The notes under the pieces: generated by a model
What the model was told of the DNA's origin: nothing
The model's input: the letters and a program-made list of their open reading frames with translations, nothing else
Database searches by the model: none
Translations under genes and position numbers: made by a program
NCBI GenBank assembly: GCA_039962225.1
Contig: JAMPKV010000001.1
Span: 372,001-436,000, forward strand
DNA: 64,000 bases
Source: Microcoleus sp. AS-A8
GTDB lineage: Bacteria; Cyanobacteriota; Cyanobacteriia; Cyanobacteriales; Coleofasciculaceae
Direction of reading: 5' to 3'
Shown: in pieces, positions 1 to 8,353 of the stretch
Numbering within the stretch: the stretch's first letter is position 1
How the letters are laid out: each line of letters starts with the position of its first letter

Positions 1-153
1 ATATTCTTTAAGTTAGTGATTCTCTCAATAGCTCAAATCCATATTCCACAGTACTTTCAGAGAATTGCAAGCACCGTCAATCGTTCCTCAAACTCTGAAT
101 CACTCACTCAATAAGCTTTACAGCCATTTTTCCTGATTCAATCTACTCATCAT

Positions 154-801
154 TCACAGATGCTTGCAAAAAGGAACTGAAATTGTCGTCCAAGAAGACT
201 CTGGTGGAGACTGAGTAGATATTTCCTGCAACCTATAACGCAGCCAGCGTGTTCCCCTTGAGCCAACATGGTCAACCCAATAGGGTAAAGTAATTAATCC
301 TTCATCATCTCGAATCAACCACCGCCTAGACTCACCCCGATAATCATCCGATACCAATTTCACCACGTTAACCAAATCATTACTCTCTCCCAGGTACAAG
401 CAGCCAAATCGCTGAACAGAAGTAGGATGCATCAGTGCTTGTTCTACCCTTTCGGCAAGAGTCGGCTGTACTCGCTCTTCTCCAGACGCTACCCAAACCA
501 TAAACTTGATATCCGTCAGTATCTCTTGGTACTCAAGTATGGTGTTTCTAGAATCGCTGTAATCTTTTACTTTAAAACGGTGCAACTTCCGTAGTACCTT
601 AGATTTTCTCGGTTGAGACAGCATGGCTATGGCTAGCTGTACTCCACAATGTTTGTAAGCATCTGTTTCTCCCACTAAAGAAAGCAACATTCCATAGACA
701 GTTGACGGAGGAGGAACGGGATAAGTTTTGCCATATTCTCTCGCGTGAGATTGACGGAACGTAGCAAAAGGAACTTCAACATAGAGAGCTATCAAACTCA
801 T
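154..801 (-). CDS. cas5: CRISPR-associated protein Cas5 (I-B / MYXAN, DevS family)
   Basis: This 215-residue protein has the N-terminal Cas5 signature: a hydrophobic first strand, then F(A)TFRQ, and a proline-rich PVPPPSTVYGMLLSLVGE stretch that matches the conserved P-P-x-S-x-x-G-x-L motif of the RAMP family. Cas5 caps the 5' handle of the crRNA and contacts the large subunit in Cascade. Its ATG overlaps the TGA of cas7 by four bases (ATGA), so translation is probably coupled. It is the last gene of the leftward cas6-cas8-cas7-cas5 operon. Only 153 bp of window remain beyond its stop, and no CRISPR repeat is visible there. Family assignment is firm; the I-B/MYXAN subtype rests on its neighbours. 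Confidence 0.9.
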   Translation of the reverse strand: MSLIALYVEVPFATFRQSHAREYGKTYPVPPPSTVYGMLLSLVGETDAYKHCGVQLAIAMLSQPRKSKVLRKLHRFKVKDYSDSRNTILEYQEILTDIKFMVWVASGEERVQPTLAERVEQALMHPTSVQRFGCLYLGESNDLVNVVKLVSDDYRGESRRWLIRDDEGLITLPYWVDHVGSRGTRWLRYRLQEISTQSPPESSWTTISVPFCKHL

Positions 802-1730
802 GATGATGGTTGAAACTCAGTTAAATCTAAATCTCTAGCAATAACTCGTTTTAAATCAGCAACGGCTTGTTCTCTACCTAGAAATATATGAGCATCTTTG
901 AGATGTAGATTTTTAGCAATCTTACCCCCAATCCACAGCTCATTTCCATCAATATCTTCTACTTCAACTTGTTCAATCAAGTCAGAAGATATGATGGGTT
1001 CTACTTCTAATGAATGTTGTTCAAAACAATAGAAAAAATGGGGCGAGTTTTTTTGAGTCCAGCGAAACACCATACTTTCAGGAGAAAAATCATAGCAAAA
1101 CACATTATTGTGTCCCCCTACTTTACGGATAGACATCAATCCATCTATAACAGCAAAAATTCGAGACTTGTCTTTGAGGTGATTGGGGTCTAGCGCAAAT
1201 CCATATTGATAACGGGTATTATGATATTCGTGGAAATGAAGCGATGTTCTGTCTTTGTCTCCTCCACTCTTAGCATTAAACGTCCTAGTTCTATTGTAGG
1301 GAGTTAAAGAAATCGCACGATTCACTCCTAATGCTCCTAATCGTGAGATTGACTTACCTTTAGTTTTTTTGCTTCTTTTTCCGTTATCCTGTTTACCTTG
1401 AGTTTCTGAGTCTTCTTCAATTATTTCTTCTTTCGCAGCTTCAGTCTTCATGTAACCTAATACATCATCATCAATAAATCGAACAGGATCAAAATCTTCA
1501 TCAATTAATATATTTTTGAAAGTATCCGCATTCCAAAAGCGATTTACTGCATAACATTGTTGTTGCCAATAGTAACGTAATGCCCAACGGATAGCATCCC
1601 CAGACACTGTGGAATGCTCCTTATCGTGCCACAAAAGTGTCTTGATAAAAGACACATTTCCTTTTGATTGTCCATGATTCAGTGAGGCAGAACCATAGTG
1701 AGTTAATAGGTTTCCGAATAACTGGTACAT
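798..1730 (-). CDS. cas7: CRISPR-associated protein Cas7 (DevR/Cst2 family)
   Basis: This 310-residue backbone subunit of Cascade belongs to the DevR family. Near residues 14-57 it carries the conserved pattern of a small-residue/Asn-rich first loop (SASLNHG), a 'TLLWHDKEHSTVSGDAIRW' segment and an arginine-rich helix. A second block around residues 129-170 (RLGALGVNRAISLTPYNR, then SLHFHEY) is also typical. A charged Glu/Lys linker (about 97-125) is probably a disordered thumb-tip insertion. Multiple Cas7 copies would coat the crRNA spacer. The gene starts 13 bp after the cas8 stop and overlaps cas5 by four bases, consistent with a single transcript. Confidence 0.92.
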   Translation of the reverse strand: MYQLFGNLLTHYGSASLNHGQSKGNVSFIKTLLWHDKEHSTVSGDAIRWALRYYWQQQCYAVNRFWNADTFKNILIDEDFDPVRFIDDDVLGYMKTEAAKEEIIEEDSETQGKQDNGKRSKKTKGKSISRLGALGVNRAISLTPYNRTRTFNAKSGGDKDRTSLHFHEYHNTRYQYGFALDPNHLKDKSRIFAVIDGLMSIRKVGGHNNVFCYDFSPESMVFRWTQKNSPHFFYCFEQHSLEVEPIISSDLIEQVEVEDIDGNELWIGGKIAKNLHLKDAHIFLGREQAVADLKRVIARDLDLTEFQPSS

Positions 1731-1743
1731 AACATTGATTAAT

Positions 1744-3297
1744 CTAGAATTGACTTTCTGGAGTTAACTCAGACTTTTGACTAAATTCTTCTGATGGTTT
1801 TTGGCTTGGTTTATAACTGGCTAAAGCAATCAATACTAAATTCCTAGCTTTTTCCCAAGAAATTTGCCCCGTCAAAAGGGGTAATATAGATTCCCACTGG
1901 TCGTATAATGCAGAATTAAGACCTGCTCTGGAGAGAAAATCAGACAGAAAATCGTTAAAGGATTGCTGGTCATAGCATCGCCCCAGTTCTCCTCTAATTC
2001 GTTCATATTCTCGCTCAAATCGAGGAGCTTCTCCTTCCTTAGCGCGACTGTAAATTTTGCCATATATTTTTCTTAATGCTTCATGGCAAGCTCTGATAAA
2101 AGATTTATAGATTTCCATTTCCTTATCGGTTTCCATCATACTTCGTAAACCTTCTTGGTTATAAAACAGTTCTTGAGGTAAATTTCCTAATGTATTTTGA
2201 TTAAAAATTACCCAAAAATCTGACCACCAAGGTACGCCCTTGATTAGGTTGTCAGAAATCATTCCTTTAATAAGATTGACTTTAACAATCAAAGTTAACC
2301 CATCGCAGAAAACTCTATTTTTTTGAAAAAATTTATCAATTAATTGATAAGTCAGGATGGTTTTTGACTCAATTTCTATATCCTGAATATCTGTTAAACT
2401 TCTTTGTTTTGAGCCTTTATTCAATTTTTTGTATAACAATGCTTGGCAAACTTCGTGATACTCATTTGGGTTCTCAATTTGGTCATAACTGTAGTATTTT
2501 AATGCAGCTTCTCCCCAACTTGTTACATGGAAATCTTTATAATCTAATCTTCGCAATTCCCAACATCGTTGAGCGGCAATTGGTAAATTGGTAACTTCAG
2601 GAATTACAAAAATATATTGGGCGGCTTGTTTTGTATCAAATCTTGAAGAGTTAGAATGCCAGATAAAATATTGACAGACAAGAGGTAAAAAAAGTAAAGC
2701 TAGGGCGTATTCTACTTTTTCTTCTAGCTTATTATATTTCTCCAATATTGCATGACGAACTGTTGCTCCTGGATAAATCCAACTGACAATCTGAATGTAA
2801 TCTTTTAGTAGTTGCCCTGTCGTGTCACAAAGCTGATTAGCAAAAGTCTGATGGACATACCATTCTATTTTTTTATATATCAGCCTTTCTTTAATACCAT
2901 CAACACTCAAAGATTCAGAGGTTCGCTCTCCTGATTTATAAAATTGATTGTGCCGTAAAAAAGTGGCTCCTATAGCTTGATGAAGATGGATTTGATTCAT
3001 CAGCTCCATTGATGAAGAATCCAAGCCAGTTAAACTAATCAGTCCTTTTTCATTAATCTGAAAGGATTGTCTGAGTAACCAATCTAAAACTTGGAAATCT
3101 GGCCCTTGCCAGTCAAGACTGATACTACTGTTAGTCAGCAACCAAGATAGATTGCCTGGACGATTTGCAGGGGTGGGAAATTGACGTTCTAGTTGTTTTA
3201 GAGTCATCCATAATCCCGCCATGCCCGCACGGTGCATGATAGTTGTATCCGAACCCTTGAGAGTGAGGTGAATTTTGGGTTGTGTGGTTGTTGTCAT
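1744..3297 (-). CDS. cas8: CRISPR-associated large subunit Cas8 (Cmx8-type)
   Basis: This 517-residue protein begins MTTTTQPKIHLTLKG, then a conserved 'HRAGMAGLWMTLKQLE' segment typical of Cmx8/DevT-like large subunits of I-MYXAN systems. Cas8 recognises the PAM and stabilises the R-loop. A longer reading frame extends to 3342, but the ATG at 3297 overlaps the cas6 TGA in the ATGA arrangement also used at cas7/cas5, so I take 3297 as the start. The gene is AT-rich like its neighbours. No HD nuclease or helicase motifs are present, so it cannot replace Cas3. In a CAST this subunit would contribute to recruiting the TniQ/TnsC machinery. Confidence 0.88.
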   Translation of the reverse strand: MTTTTQPKIHLTLKGSDTTIMHRAGMAGLWMTLKQLERQFPTPANRPGNLSWLLTNSSISLDWQGPDFQVLDWLLRQSFQINEKGLISLTGLDSSSMELMNQIHLHQAIGATFLRHNQFYKSGERTSESLSVDGIKERLIYKKIEWYVHQTFANQLCDTTGQLLKDYIQIVSWIYPGATVRHAILEKYNKLEEKVEYALALLFLPLVCQYFIWHSNSSRFDTKQAAQYIFVIPEVTNLPIAAQRCWELRRLDYKDFHVTSWGEAALKYYSYDQIENPNEYHEVCQALLYKKLNKGSKQRSLTDIQDIEIESKTILTYQLIDKFFQKNRVFCDGLTLIVKVNLIKGMISDNLIKGVPWWSDFWVIFNQNTLGNLPQELFYNQEGLRSMMETDKEMEIYKSFIRACHEALRKIYGKIYSRAKEGEAPRFEREYERIRGELGRCYDQQSFNDFLSDFLSRAGLNSALYDQWESILPLLTGQISWEKARNLVLIALASYKPSQKPSEEFSQKSELTPESQF

Positions 3298-3944
3298 TCC
3301 CTTTCCCTCTGGTTGCACCGTGAAGGGACAAACACGCCACACATCATCTTCTGCTTTCCACCCATACCGTATTTTTGTAGGGTGATTGAGTCTTCTGCAC
3401 TCAAGCCCGTTACTTGCACCCCAAACCCCCGCACAGGAAAGATTCCAGCCTTATTTTCGATTATAAGCTGTCGGCACTGGGGTTGACCGTTGCTTCTAGT
3501 GGAAAGATTAATAGTTCCTTGAATACCTAAGCGTTCTAGTTGACGTTTGGCGGCTTCTAAAAAGCGCTGAGGTTCTTGAAAACGTTTAATTATAACAAGA
3601 CGAGAGTATAAGTCTGGAAAGGGATGTAAAGGATTATATTCAGGAATGCCTAATTGAAATTGGTTTTGACCAATACTGAAAGTTTGTCCAGCTAGATATT
3701 CATAGATAAAGGGAATTAGGTCTACAGGCAGGCGTATTTGCAACTTTGAACGTTGCGTGAGACGAAGTTCTTTTGAGGATTCGGGAATGCCTGCGATAGG
3801 ATGAATACTGATGTTATCTAGTTGATGGATAGCAGGACAGATACGGGAAAGAGCTGAATAGACGATGTAGCCATTATCAAGAGGAAGGCTTTGACCTGTT
3901 AGGGAAAAAACTAAGTCTAGATAGGGATAATCCTCAGTTAACAT
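3294..3944 (-). CDS. cas6: CRISPR-associated endoribonuclease Cas6 (Cmx6-type)
   Basis: This 216-residue protein ends in a glycine-rich loop (YGMGGKQKMMCGVF, about residues 192-205), the hallmark of Cas6 RAMP nucleases. It processes the CRISPR transcript into crRNAs and stays bound to the 3' hairpin. The N-terminal half has the ferredoxin-like pattern, with 'YIVYSALSRICPAIHQ' resembling the I-MYXAN Cas6 helix. It is the first gene of the leftward operon and shares the roughly 160-bp AT-rich region 3945-4101 with the divergent tniQ/tnsD-type gene. The catalytic residue cannot be assigned with confidence from the sequence alone. Confidence 0.88.
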   Translation of the reverse strand: MLTEDYPYLDLVFSLTGQSLPLDNGYIVYSALSRICPAIHQLDNISIHPIAGIPESSKELRLTQRSKLQIRLPVDLIPFIYEYLAGQTFSIGQNQFQLGIPEYNPLHPFPDLYSRLVIIKRFQEPQRFLEAAKRQLERLGIQGTINLSTRSNGQPQCRQLIIENKAGIFPVRGFGVQVTGLSAEDSITLQKYGMGGKQKMMCGVFVPSRCNQRERE

Positions 3945-4101
3945 GACTCATTTTCTTTGGTTTTTTAAGAGTGCAATAGAATGTTATAGAGATAAGATTT
4001 AAAATCCTTGAAGAAAAGATAATTCATTTTAAAGTAACTGACTAAACGAAATCGATTCATTCAAAATAACTTATAGTTTCTTTGTAAATCTAAAACTTTT
4101 C
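3945..4101. promoter_or_regulatory. Shared intergenic region between cas6 and the target-selector gene
   Basis: These 157 very AT-rich bases separate divergent cas6 (minus) and tniQ/tnsD (plus), so promoters for both should lie here. No clear -35/-10 pair can be assigned by eye. The divergent layout would allow the Cascade operon and the selector to be co-regulated. Confidence 0.45.
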
Positions 4102-5511
4102 GTGAATAACAGTTTAGTGAATTTAAAAATTAAGATGATAGTTGACCCTCATCCTGAAGAATTATGGAGTATAGAAAAGCCTCAGTTACCTAAACGTAGC
4201 CGTCTTTATCATTTAGCACCTGTAGGAGTAGGAACTCCTTTCGTAGAAAGCTTAACGAGCTACATTGCTCGATTAGCAGAGTCTCATAGCGTATTCCCCA
4301 GTGTGTTGATATCCAAGGAAATCACGCCCTATCTGAAGAAAGTTTTTGCTAAAAGACTTTCCAGCAGAAGGTTACGAGCCTTGTTTGATCGCGCTAGAGC
4401 TGTGAACGGCACCGGAGATATAGCAATGGATTTTGTCCAAGCTCTGGAAACGTTAACGCTTCGGAATGATTTATGCTTTCTGACTCTGCTCAATTGCGCT
4501 TCCATCCTGCCACCACGAGGTTTGTTCCGTGCTTACAAGGCTTGGTGTCCTGCTTGCTATCAAAAGTGGCGCTTATCGAGGCAAGTTGTTTATGAGCCTC
4601 TCCTGTGGGCAATCGAGACAGTCAGGGTATGTCCCCAACACCATGAATCCCTTTGCTTATACTGTCCTCACTGTCACAAGCAGCCTCCCCTGCTAGAGTG
4701 GCACTCACGTTCTGGGTACTGTTCAATTTGTGGCAAATGGTTAGGAAGCGTTTGTGATTCTTTTGCTTGTAGTAACTTATCGCCAGAGGACTTAAAAAAG
4801 GAAATCTGGGTAGCGGGTAGCATAGGAGAATTGATTACTGCCGTACATAGCCTCTCATCTACACTGTCGAGAGAAAACGTAGCGAAAGGCATGTGTGCAG
4901 CGATAAACCTTGTTACTCAAGGGAATATCGCCGCCTTCGCTAGTCGTCTAGGAATTCCTAAAAATACCGTATGGATGTGGCATACGGGGAAAGCTTTACC
5001 CCAACTGGACGTTCTCCTGAAAATTTGTTACTGCCTAGAGATATCGTTGTTGGACTTCCTGAGACCCGAAAAGGTGGCAGCTAAACCGTTGAAGATAAGC
5101 CTACAGACATCTCCTGAGCAATCACACAACAAAAGAGTATCACCCAGGTCATTCGATTCAGACAAAGTAGAAGAGGCTCTACAAGCAACGCTTGCCAGTG
5201 ATGAGAAGCCGCCACTGACAATGAAAGAGGTGGCTGAACGCTTGGAATATGACAGACGGACAATTTATCGGCACTTTCCTGACTTGTGTCGCGCCATTTC
5301 TGCTAAATCCCGTTGCTACAGGAAAACCGCCCATCAGAAAAACATAGAGCAATCCTGTGAGGAACTGCGGCAGATTGCGGTCAAGCTCCATAAAGAGAAT
5401 GTGTATCCCTCTGAAGGTCGTGTATCAGAACTAATGACCAAACCAGGAGACTTACGCAACAAACAACTCCGGGTAACCTTGCAGGAATTACAATCTGAAC
5501 TGAGTAGGTAA
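4102..5511 (+). CDS. TniQ/TnsD-family transposition target selector
   Basis: The 469-residue reading has an N-terminal TniQ region. A conserved 'GTPFVESLTSYIARLAESH' segment (about 44-62) is followed by a Cys/His zinc-ribbon array (C149/C152, C177, C185, C188/C191, C207/C210) and CPACYQKWR/CPHC motifs. A first helix-turn-helix lies at about 275-320 and a second, TnsD-like one at about 370-400 (MKEVAERLEYDRRTIYRHFP). The C-terminal DNA-binding part and the length (Tn7 TnsD is about 508 residues) favour a TnsD-type homing protein. However, its place next to cas6 would also suit the Cascade-dependent TniQ. Start is GTG at 4102 or, equally plausible, ATG at 4135. The gene ends about 160 bp before tRNA-Val, the probable attachment site. 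Confidence 0.88.
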   Translation: MNNSLVNLKIKMIVDPHPEELWSIEKPQLPKRSRLYHLAPVGVGTPFVESLTSYIARLAESHSVFPSVLISKEITPYLKKVFAKRLSSRRLRALFDRARAVNGTGDIAMDFVQALETLTLRNDLCFLTLLNCASILPPRGLFRAYKAWCPACYQKWRLSRQVVYEPLLWAIETVRVCPQHHESLCLYCPHCHKQPPLLEWHSRSGYCSICGKWLGSVCDSFACSNLSPEDLKKEIWVAGSIGELITAVHSLSSTLSRENVAKGMCAAINLVTQGNIAAFASRLGIPKNTVWMWHTGKALPQLDVLLKICYCLEISLLDFLRPEKVAAKPLKISLQTSPEQSHNKRVSPRSFDSDKVEEALQATLASDEKPPLTMKEVAERLEYDRRTIYRHFPDLCRAISAKSRCYRKTAHQKNIEQSCEELRQIAVKLHKENVYPSEGRVSELMTKPGDLRNKQLRVTLQELQSELSR

Positions 5512-5561
5512 GCAGATAGTTACTCAATCAAGTTGAAAAACTACTGCTTCACACTCGACCG

Positions 5562-5637
5562 ATTACAAGCATAAGTTGAGCAGAGCGAATTACAAGCATA
5601 AAGTGAGCATTTTGCTCAACTTATGGTTGTAGTGACA
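5562..5637. repeat. Probable transposon-end repeats (TnsB-type sites) and terminus
   Basis: Three related sites of 20-21 bp are visible. Two are direct copies, ATTACAAGCATAAGTTGAGCA at 5562 and a near-identical one at 5589. An inverted copy lies at 5613-5632. Read inward from 5637 on the minus strand the end starts TGTCACTACAACCATAAG, which resembles the layout of Tn7 ends (TGT, a few bases, then an ACAA/TAAA-type TnsB site). The second and third copies face each other and can also form a hairpin. Assignment as transposase sites is inference. Confidence 0.65.
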
Positions 5638-5670
5638 GTCAGTCATTATTTTGAGCATATTTACGTAAAT

Positions 5671-5743
<73 letters not shown>

Positions 5744-5904
5744 GAACACAATTTAGAATGTTAGCACAGACATCATGCAAAACACAAATAAAAAAAATTG
5801 ACGGATTTTGATGGGCGATCCGAAACTAAAACCTAAATTAGTGCGTCTTAAGGGCGACGGCTTCTGCTAGAATAGCTGGGTTGTTCAGCTAAAAAACGGC
5901 ATCT

Positions 5905-6408
5905 TTGACTCAATCAGTAGACATCGTCGGTGTCGATACATTAGCGCAAGAGCTTGCGACAATCCAGCAAACGGGTTCTAAGCGGATTGCGCTTTTAGGG
6001 TCGCGTCACGTTCCCATCACCCATCAAAACCTCATTGAGATGATGAGCTACGCCCTAGTTCTAGAGGGTAATCGTCTCATCACTTCTGGTGCTACCGGCA
6101 CAAACGCCGCCGCAATTCGCGGTGCCATGCGTGCTGACCCCAGCTTACTCACTGTGATTTTGCCCCAAAGCCTAGAACGTCAGCCACGAGAATCACGCAA
6201 GCAGCTGGAGCTGGTGATGCATTTGGTGGAAAATTCAGAAAACGATAATCTGTCCCTCAGTGAAGCGAGTGCGCTGTGCAATCAGGAAATTGTCTCCCGG
6301 TGTCAGCAGCTCATTTGCTTTGCGTTTCATGACAGCCGAACCCTGCTCAAAACTTGCGAAGATGCAGAAGAGCAGCGCAAGCTTGTCACTCTGTTTTACT
6401 TTGACTAA
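5905..6408 (+). CDS. DprA/Smf-like Rossmann-fold protein (DNA recombination-mediator A family)
   Basis: This 167-residue protein resembles the short cyanobacterial proteins annotated as DNA recombination-mediator protein A. The core has a nucleotide-binding pattern: IALLGSRHVPITHQ near residues 28-41, and RLITSGATGTNAAAIRGAM near 57-75, corresponding to the GSR and SGGA-G motifs of DprA/LOG proteins. It is much shorter than full DprA and lacks the SAM-like and C-terminal winged domains, so a RecA-loading role is not shown. The start appears to be TTG at 5905, with no ATG nearby. It sits four bases before the MAPEG gene, suggesting co-transcription. This is the first chromosomal gene beyond the tRNA-Val attachment site. 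Confidence 0.75.
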   Translation: MTQSVDIVGVDTLAQELATIQQTGSKRIALLGSRHVPITHQNLIEMMSYALVLEGNRLITSGATGTNAAAIRGAMRADPSLLTVILPQSLERQPRESRKQLELVMHLVENSENDNLSLSEASALCNQEIVSRCQQLICFAFHDSRTLLKTCEDAEEQRKLVTLFYFD

Positions 6409-6411
6409 ATT

Positions 6412-6837
6412 ATGAATCTACAGGATTCTGTAATTCTGCTTTACTGTATTGTCGCGGCGGCAGCACTAATTTATCTGCCGTTTCTGGTCGTAGCATCTGG
6501 GCGTGTCCAAGTCGGATATGACCTGAGTGCGCCGCGTGCGATGTTTGACAAGTTACCTCCCTATGCTCAGCGAGCGACCTGGGCACATCAGAACTCGTTT
6601 GAAGCCTTTATGATTTTCACGGCGGCGGCACTGATGGCTTATGTGACGGGACAAAATTCGTCCTTAGCTGTGGGAGCGGCGATCGCTTTTGTCATTGCCC
6701 GCTCGCTATACTCGGTTTTTTATATCCTTGACATCCCCTTAGCCCGATCGCTAATGTTCGCCATCGGCTCAGCTTGTAGCGGCACTCTGTTCGTCTTAAG
6801 CCTACTGAGTGCCAATAACCCCATCAAGTTACTCTAA
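6412..6837 (+). CDS. MAPEG-family membrane protein
   Basis: This 141-residue protein has four predicted membrane helices (about 5-27, 64-82, 85-103 and 111-133) and a hydrophilic loop with 'RAMFDKLPPYAQRATWAHQNSFEAF' character, containing the conserved R-A-x-W-A-H-x-N-x-x-E motif of MAPEG proteins (membrane-associated eicosanoid/glutathione metabolism). The family includes glutathione-dependent enzymes, but the bacterial substrate is unknown. It starts four bases after the DprA-like stop, probably in one transcript. Confidence 0.85.
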   Translation: MNLQDSVILLYCIVAAAALIYLPFLVVASGRVQVGYDLSAPRAMFDKLPPYAQRATWAHQNSFEAFMIFTAAALMAYVTGQNSSLAVGAAIAFVIARSLYSVFYILDIPLARSLMFAIGSACSGTLFVLSLLSANNPIKLL

Positions 6838-6931
6838 GCTTTGGAGATCAACCAAAACTCCCGTCTTGAACTTTAAGCCGTTGGTTGTTAGTTGTTAGTA
6901 ATAAACGAACGATTCTTAACTTCTTTCCTTT

Positions 6932-7423
6932 ATGGCTTCCACATTTTCATTCGATGTTGTCAGCGACTTTGACCGACAAGAATTGGTCAACACGGTAGAC
7001 CAAACGATTCGGGAAATCAGCAGCCGTTATGACCTAAAAGACACAAAAACTACGGTCGAATTAGGTGAAGAAGTCATTACTGTCAATACAGATAGCGAAT
7101 TCACTCTAGAAGCCGTTCATACGATTCTCCGAACCAAAGCGGCGAAGCGCAACCTCTCGCAGAAAATCTTTGACTACGGCAAAGTCGAGTCCGCTAGCGG
7201 TAATCGCGTCCGCCAAGAAATTAAGCTCACAAAAGGAATTAGTCAGGAAATAGCCAAGAAAATCACTAAGCTGATTCGTGACGAATTCAAAAAGGTACAA
7301 GGCTCCATTCAAGGGGATGCGGTTAGAGTTTCGAGTAGCTCTAAAGATGACTTACAAGGAGTTATGCAGCGATTGAAACAGGAGGATTTTCCTGTAGCAC
7401 TGCAATTTACTAACTATCGTTAG
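6932..7423 (+). CDS. YajQ-family nucleotide-binding protein
   Basis: This 163-residue soluble protein has the complete YajQ fold (two ferredoxin-like halves). It begins [20 protein letters not shown], has a central [15 protein letters not shown] segment (here [15 protein letters not shown]) and ends [20 protein letters not shown], which is the family's characteristic C terminus. Some YajQ members bind cyclic di-GMP and act as effectors; others bind nucleic acids or GTP. A separate PAS/GGDEF/EAL protein (26.8-31.1 kb) shows that the genome uses cyclic di-GMP, but no direct link is visible. Confidence 0.93.
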   Translation: MASTFSFDVVSDFDRQELVNTVDQTIREISSRYDLKDTKTTVELGEEVITVNTDSEFTLEAVHTILRTKAAKRNLSQKIFDYGKVESASGNRVRQEIKLTKGISQEIAKKITKLIRDEFKKVQGSIQGDAVRVSSSSKDDLQGVMQRLKQEDFPVALQFTNYR

Positions 7424-7578
7424 AGCGTTTGGCATGAATAGCTGTGGGATTGTTGGAGATTCATGAGCGAATTGGCTTAACACCAATCTATTCAGACTCA
7501 AAACTACAATCCCAGTCAATCTGTGCGATCGCTCTTGAGCAAAAAAGCTAATTTTCAAGCAGTGAACAAAGGGCGAGA

Positions 7579-8061
7579 ATGCCAGAAATTGACCGCCAGA
7601 GAGAGCATCAAGCTAATGAACGGACATTTCTCGCTTGGATGCGTACCTCTATTTCCTTGATTGGGTTCGGTTTTGCGATCGCTCGCTTTGGCCTATTTCT
7701 GCATGAACTGCAAACTCGTCTCAACGAGAAAGACTTGCCAACCCACTCCTTCATCAGTTCCCAAAGCCTGGGTATTGGTCTTGTGATTATCGGCATCATC
7801 TTCATTGTCCTAGCCGTGTGGCGTTACAACCAAGTCTTCTGGCAAATTGAGCGAGGTGATTATCGACCTTCACGTCTGTTGGTTTGGGTTACGGCGGCAA
7901 CCGTAATCTTTCTTGGCTTCCTCAGTATTCCCTTACTTCTCTTCCGACAGACTTCTCCGGCTAACTCTCCTTCTTCGCGTAGTAGAGTTGAGCGCTACTT
8001 TGGAAAACATTTGTCTACGTCACTAAACCTCAAGCAGCAAACTAAGTTTAGGCTGAGGTGA
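7579..8061 (+). CDS. DUF202 (YidH-type) membrane protein
   Basis: The 160-residue protein starts with the DUF202 signature: a charged N terminus (EIDRQREHQANERTFLAWMR), then a helix with 'SISLIGFGFAIARFGLFL'. Two further helices lie at about 67-86 and 101-121. The C-terminal tail is polar and Ser/Arg-rich. DUF202 proteins are small inner-membrane proteins of unknown function. The gene is flanked by non-coding DNA on both sides and seems monocistronic. The following 290 bp up to hemL hold no gene I can support. Confidence 0.85.
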   Translation: MPEIDRQREHQANERTFLAWMRTSISLIGFGFAIARFGLFLHELQTRLNEKDLPTHSFISSQSLGIGLVIIGIIFIVLAVWRYNQVFWQIERGDYRPSRLLVWVTAATVIFLGFLSIPLLLFRQTSPANSPSSRSRVERYFGKHLSTSLNLKQQTKFRLR

Positions 8062-8353
8062 GCGCTGCTTTTTTATCGAGTTAGTCGAGTCCATAGACCG
8101 CACATGGATGCATGAGGCTTCGTCTCTTCCTGATAAGCTATCCAATTTGTTAGCAATTTCGGCTTAACCTTAATCCTCTTTAATCCCTCTGGGGAAACAA
8201 TAAAAGCGAAGCATTCGTGACAGTAAATCTAGTTCGCTTTCCAGGCTTCTTCCACGAATGTTTCGCCCCTACCCATATCTCTGGAGAAATTAATCTTCAG
8301 ATGGCTAATTTGAGATTTTTCATCGATAAATCGAGTCGAAATTCCTAATTAAA

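Larger units (their letters stand above)
1..5637. mobile_element. Right-hand part of a putative type I-B CRISPR-associated Tn7-like transposon
   Basis: A Cascade-only operon (cas6-cas8-cas7-cas5) lies back to back with a TniQ/TnsD-family gene, followed by short repeats and a 5'-TGT-type terminus (minus strand, from 5637). The terminus sits 33 bp from the 3' end of tRNA-Val. Type I-B CASTs are known to pair Cascade with TniQ-family selectors and to home to fixed sites such as tRNA genes. No tnsA, tnsB, tnsC or CRISPR array is visible; they would have to lie left of base 1. The boundary at 5637 is inferred from the terminal trinucleotide and repeat position; no target duplication can be checked because the other end is off the window. 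Confidence 0.8.

Noticed and set aside
1..153. Possible CRISPR array next to cas5
   Set aside because: I scanned for direct repeats and found none; any array must lie outside the window.
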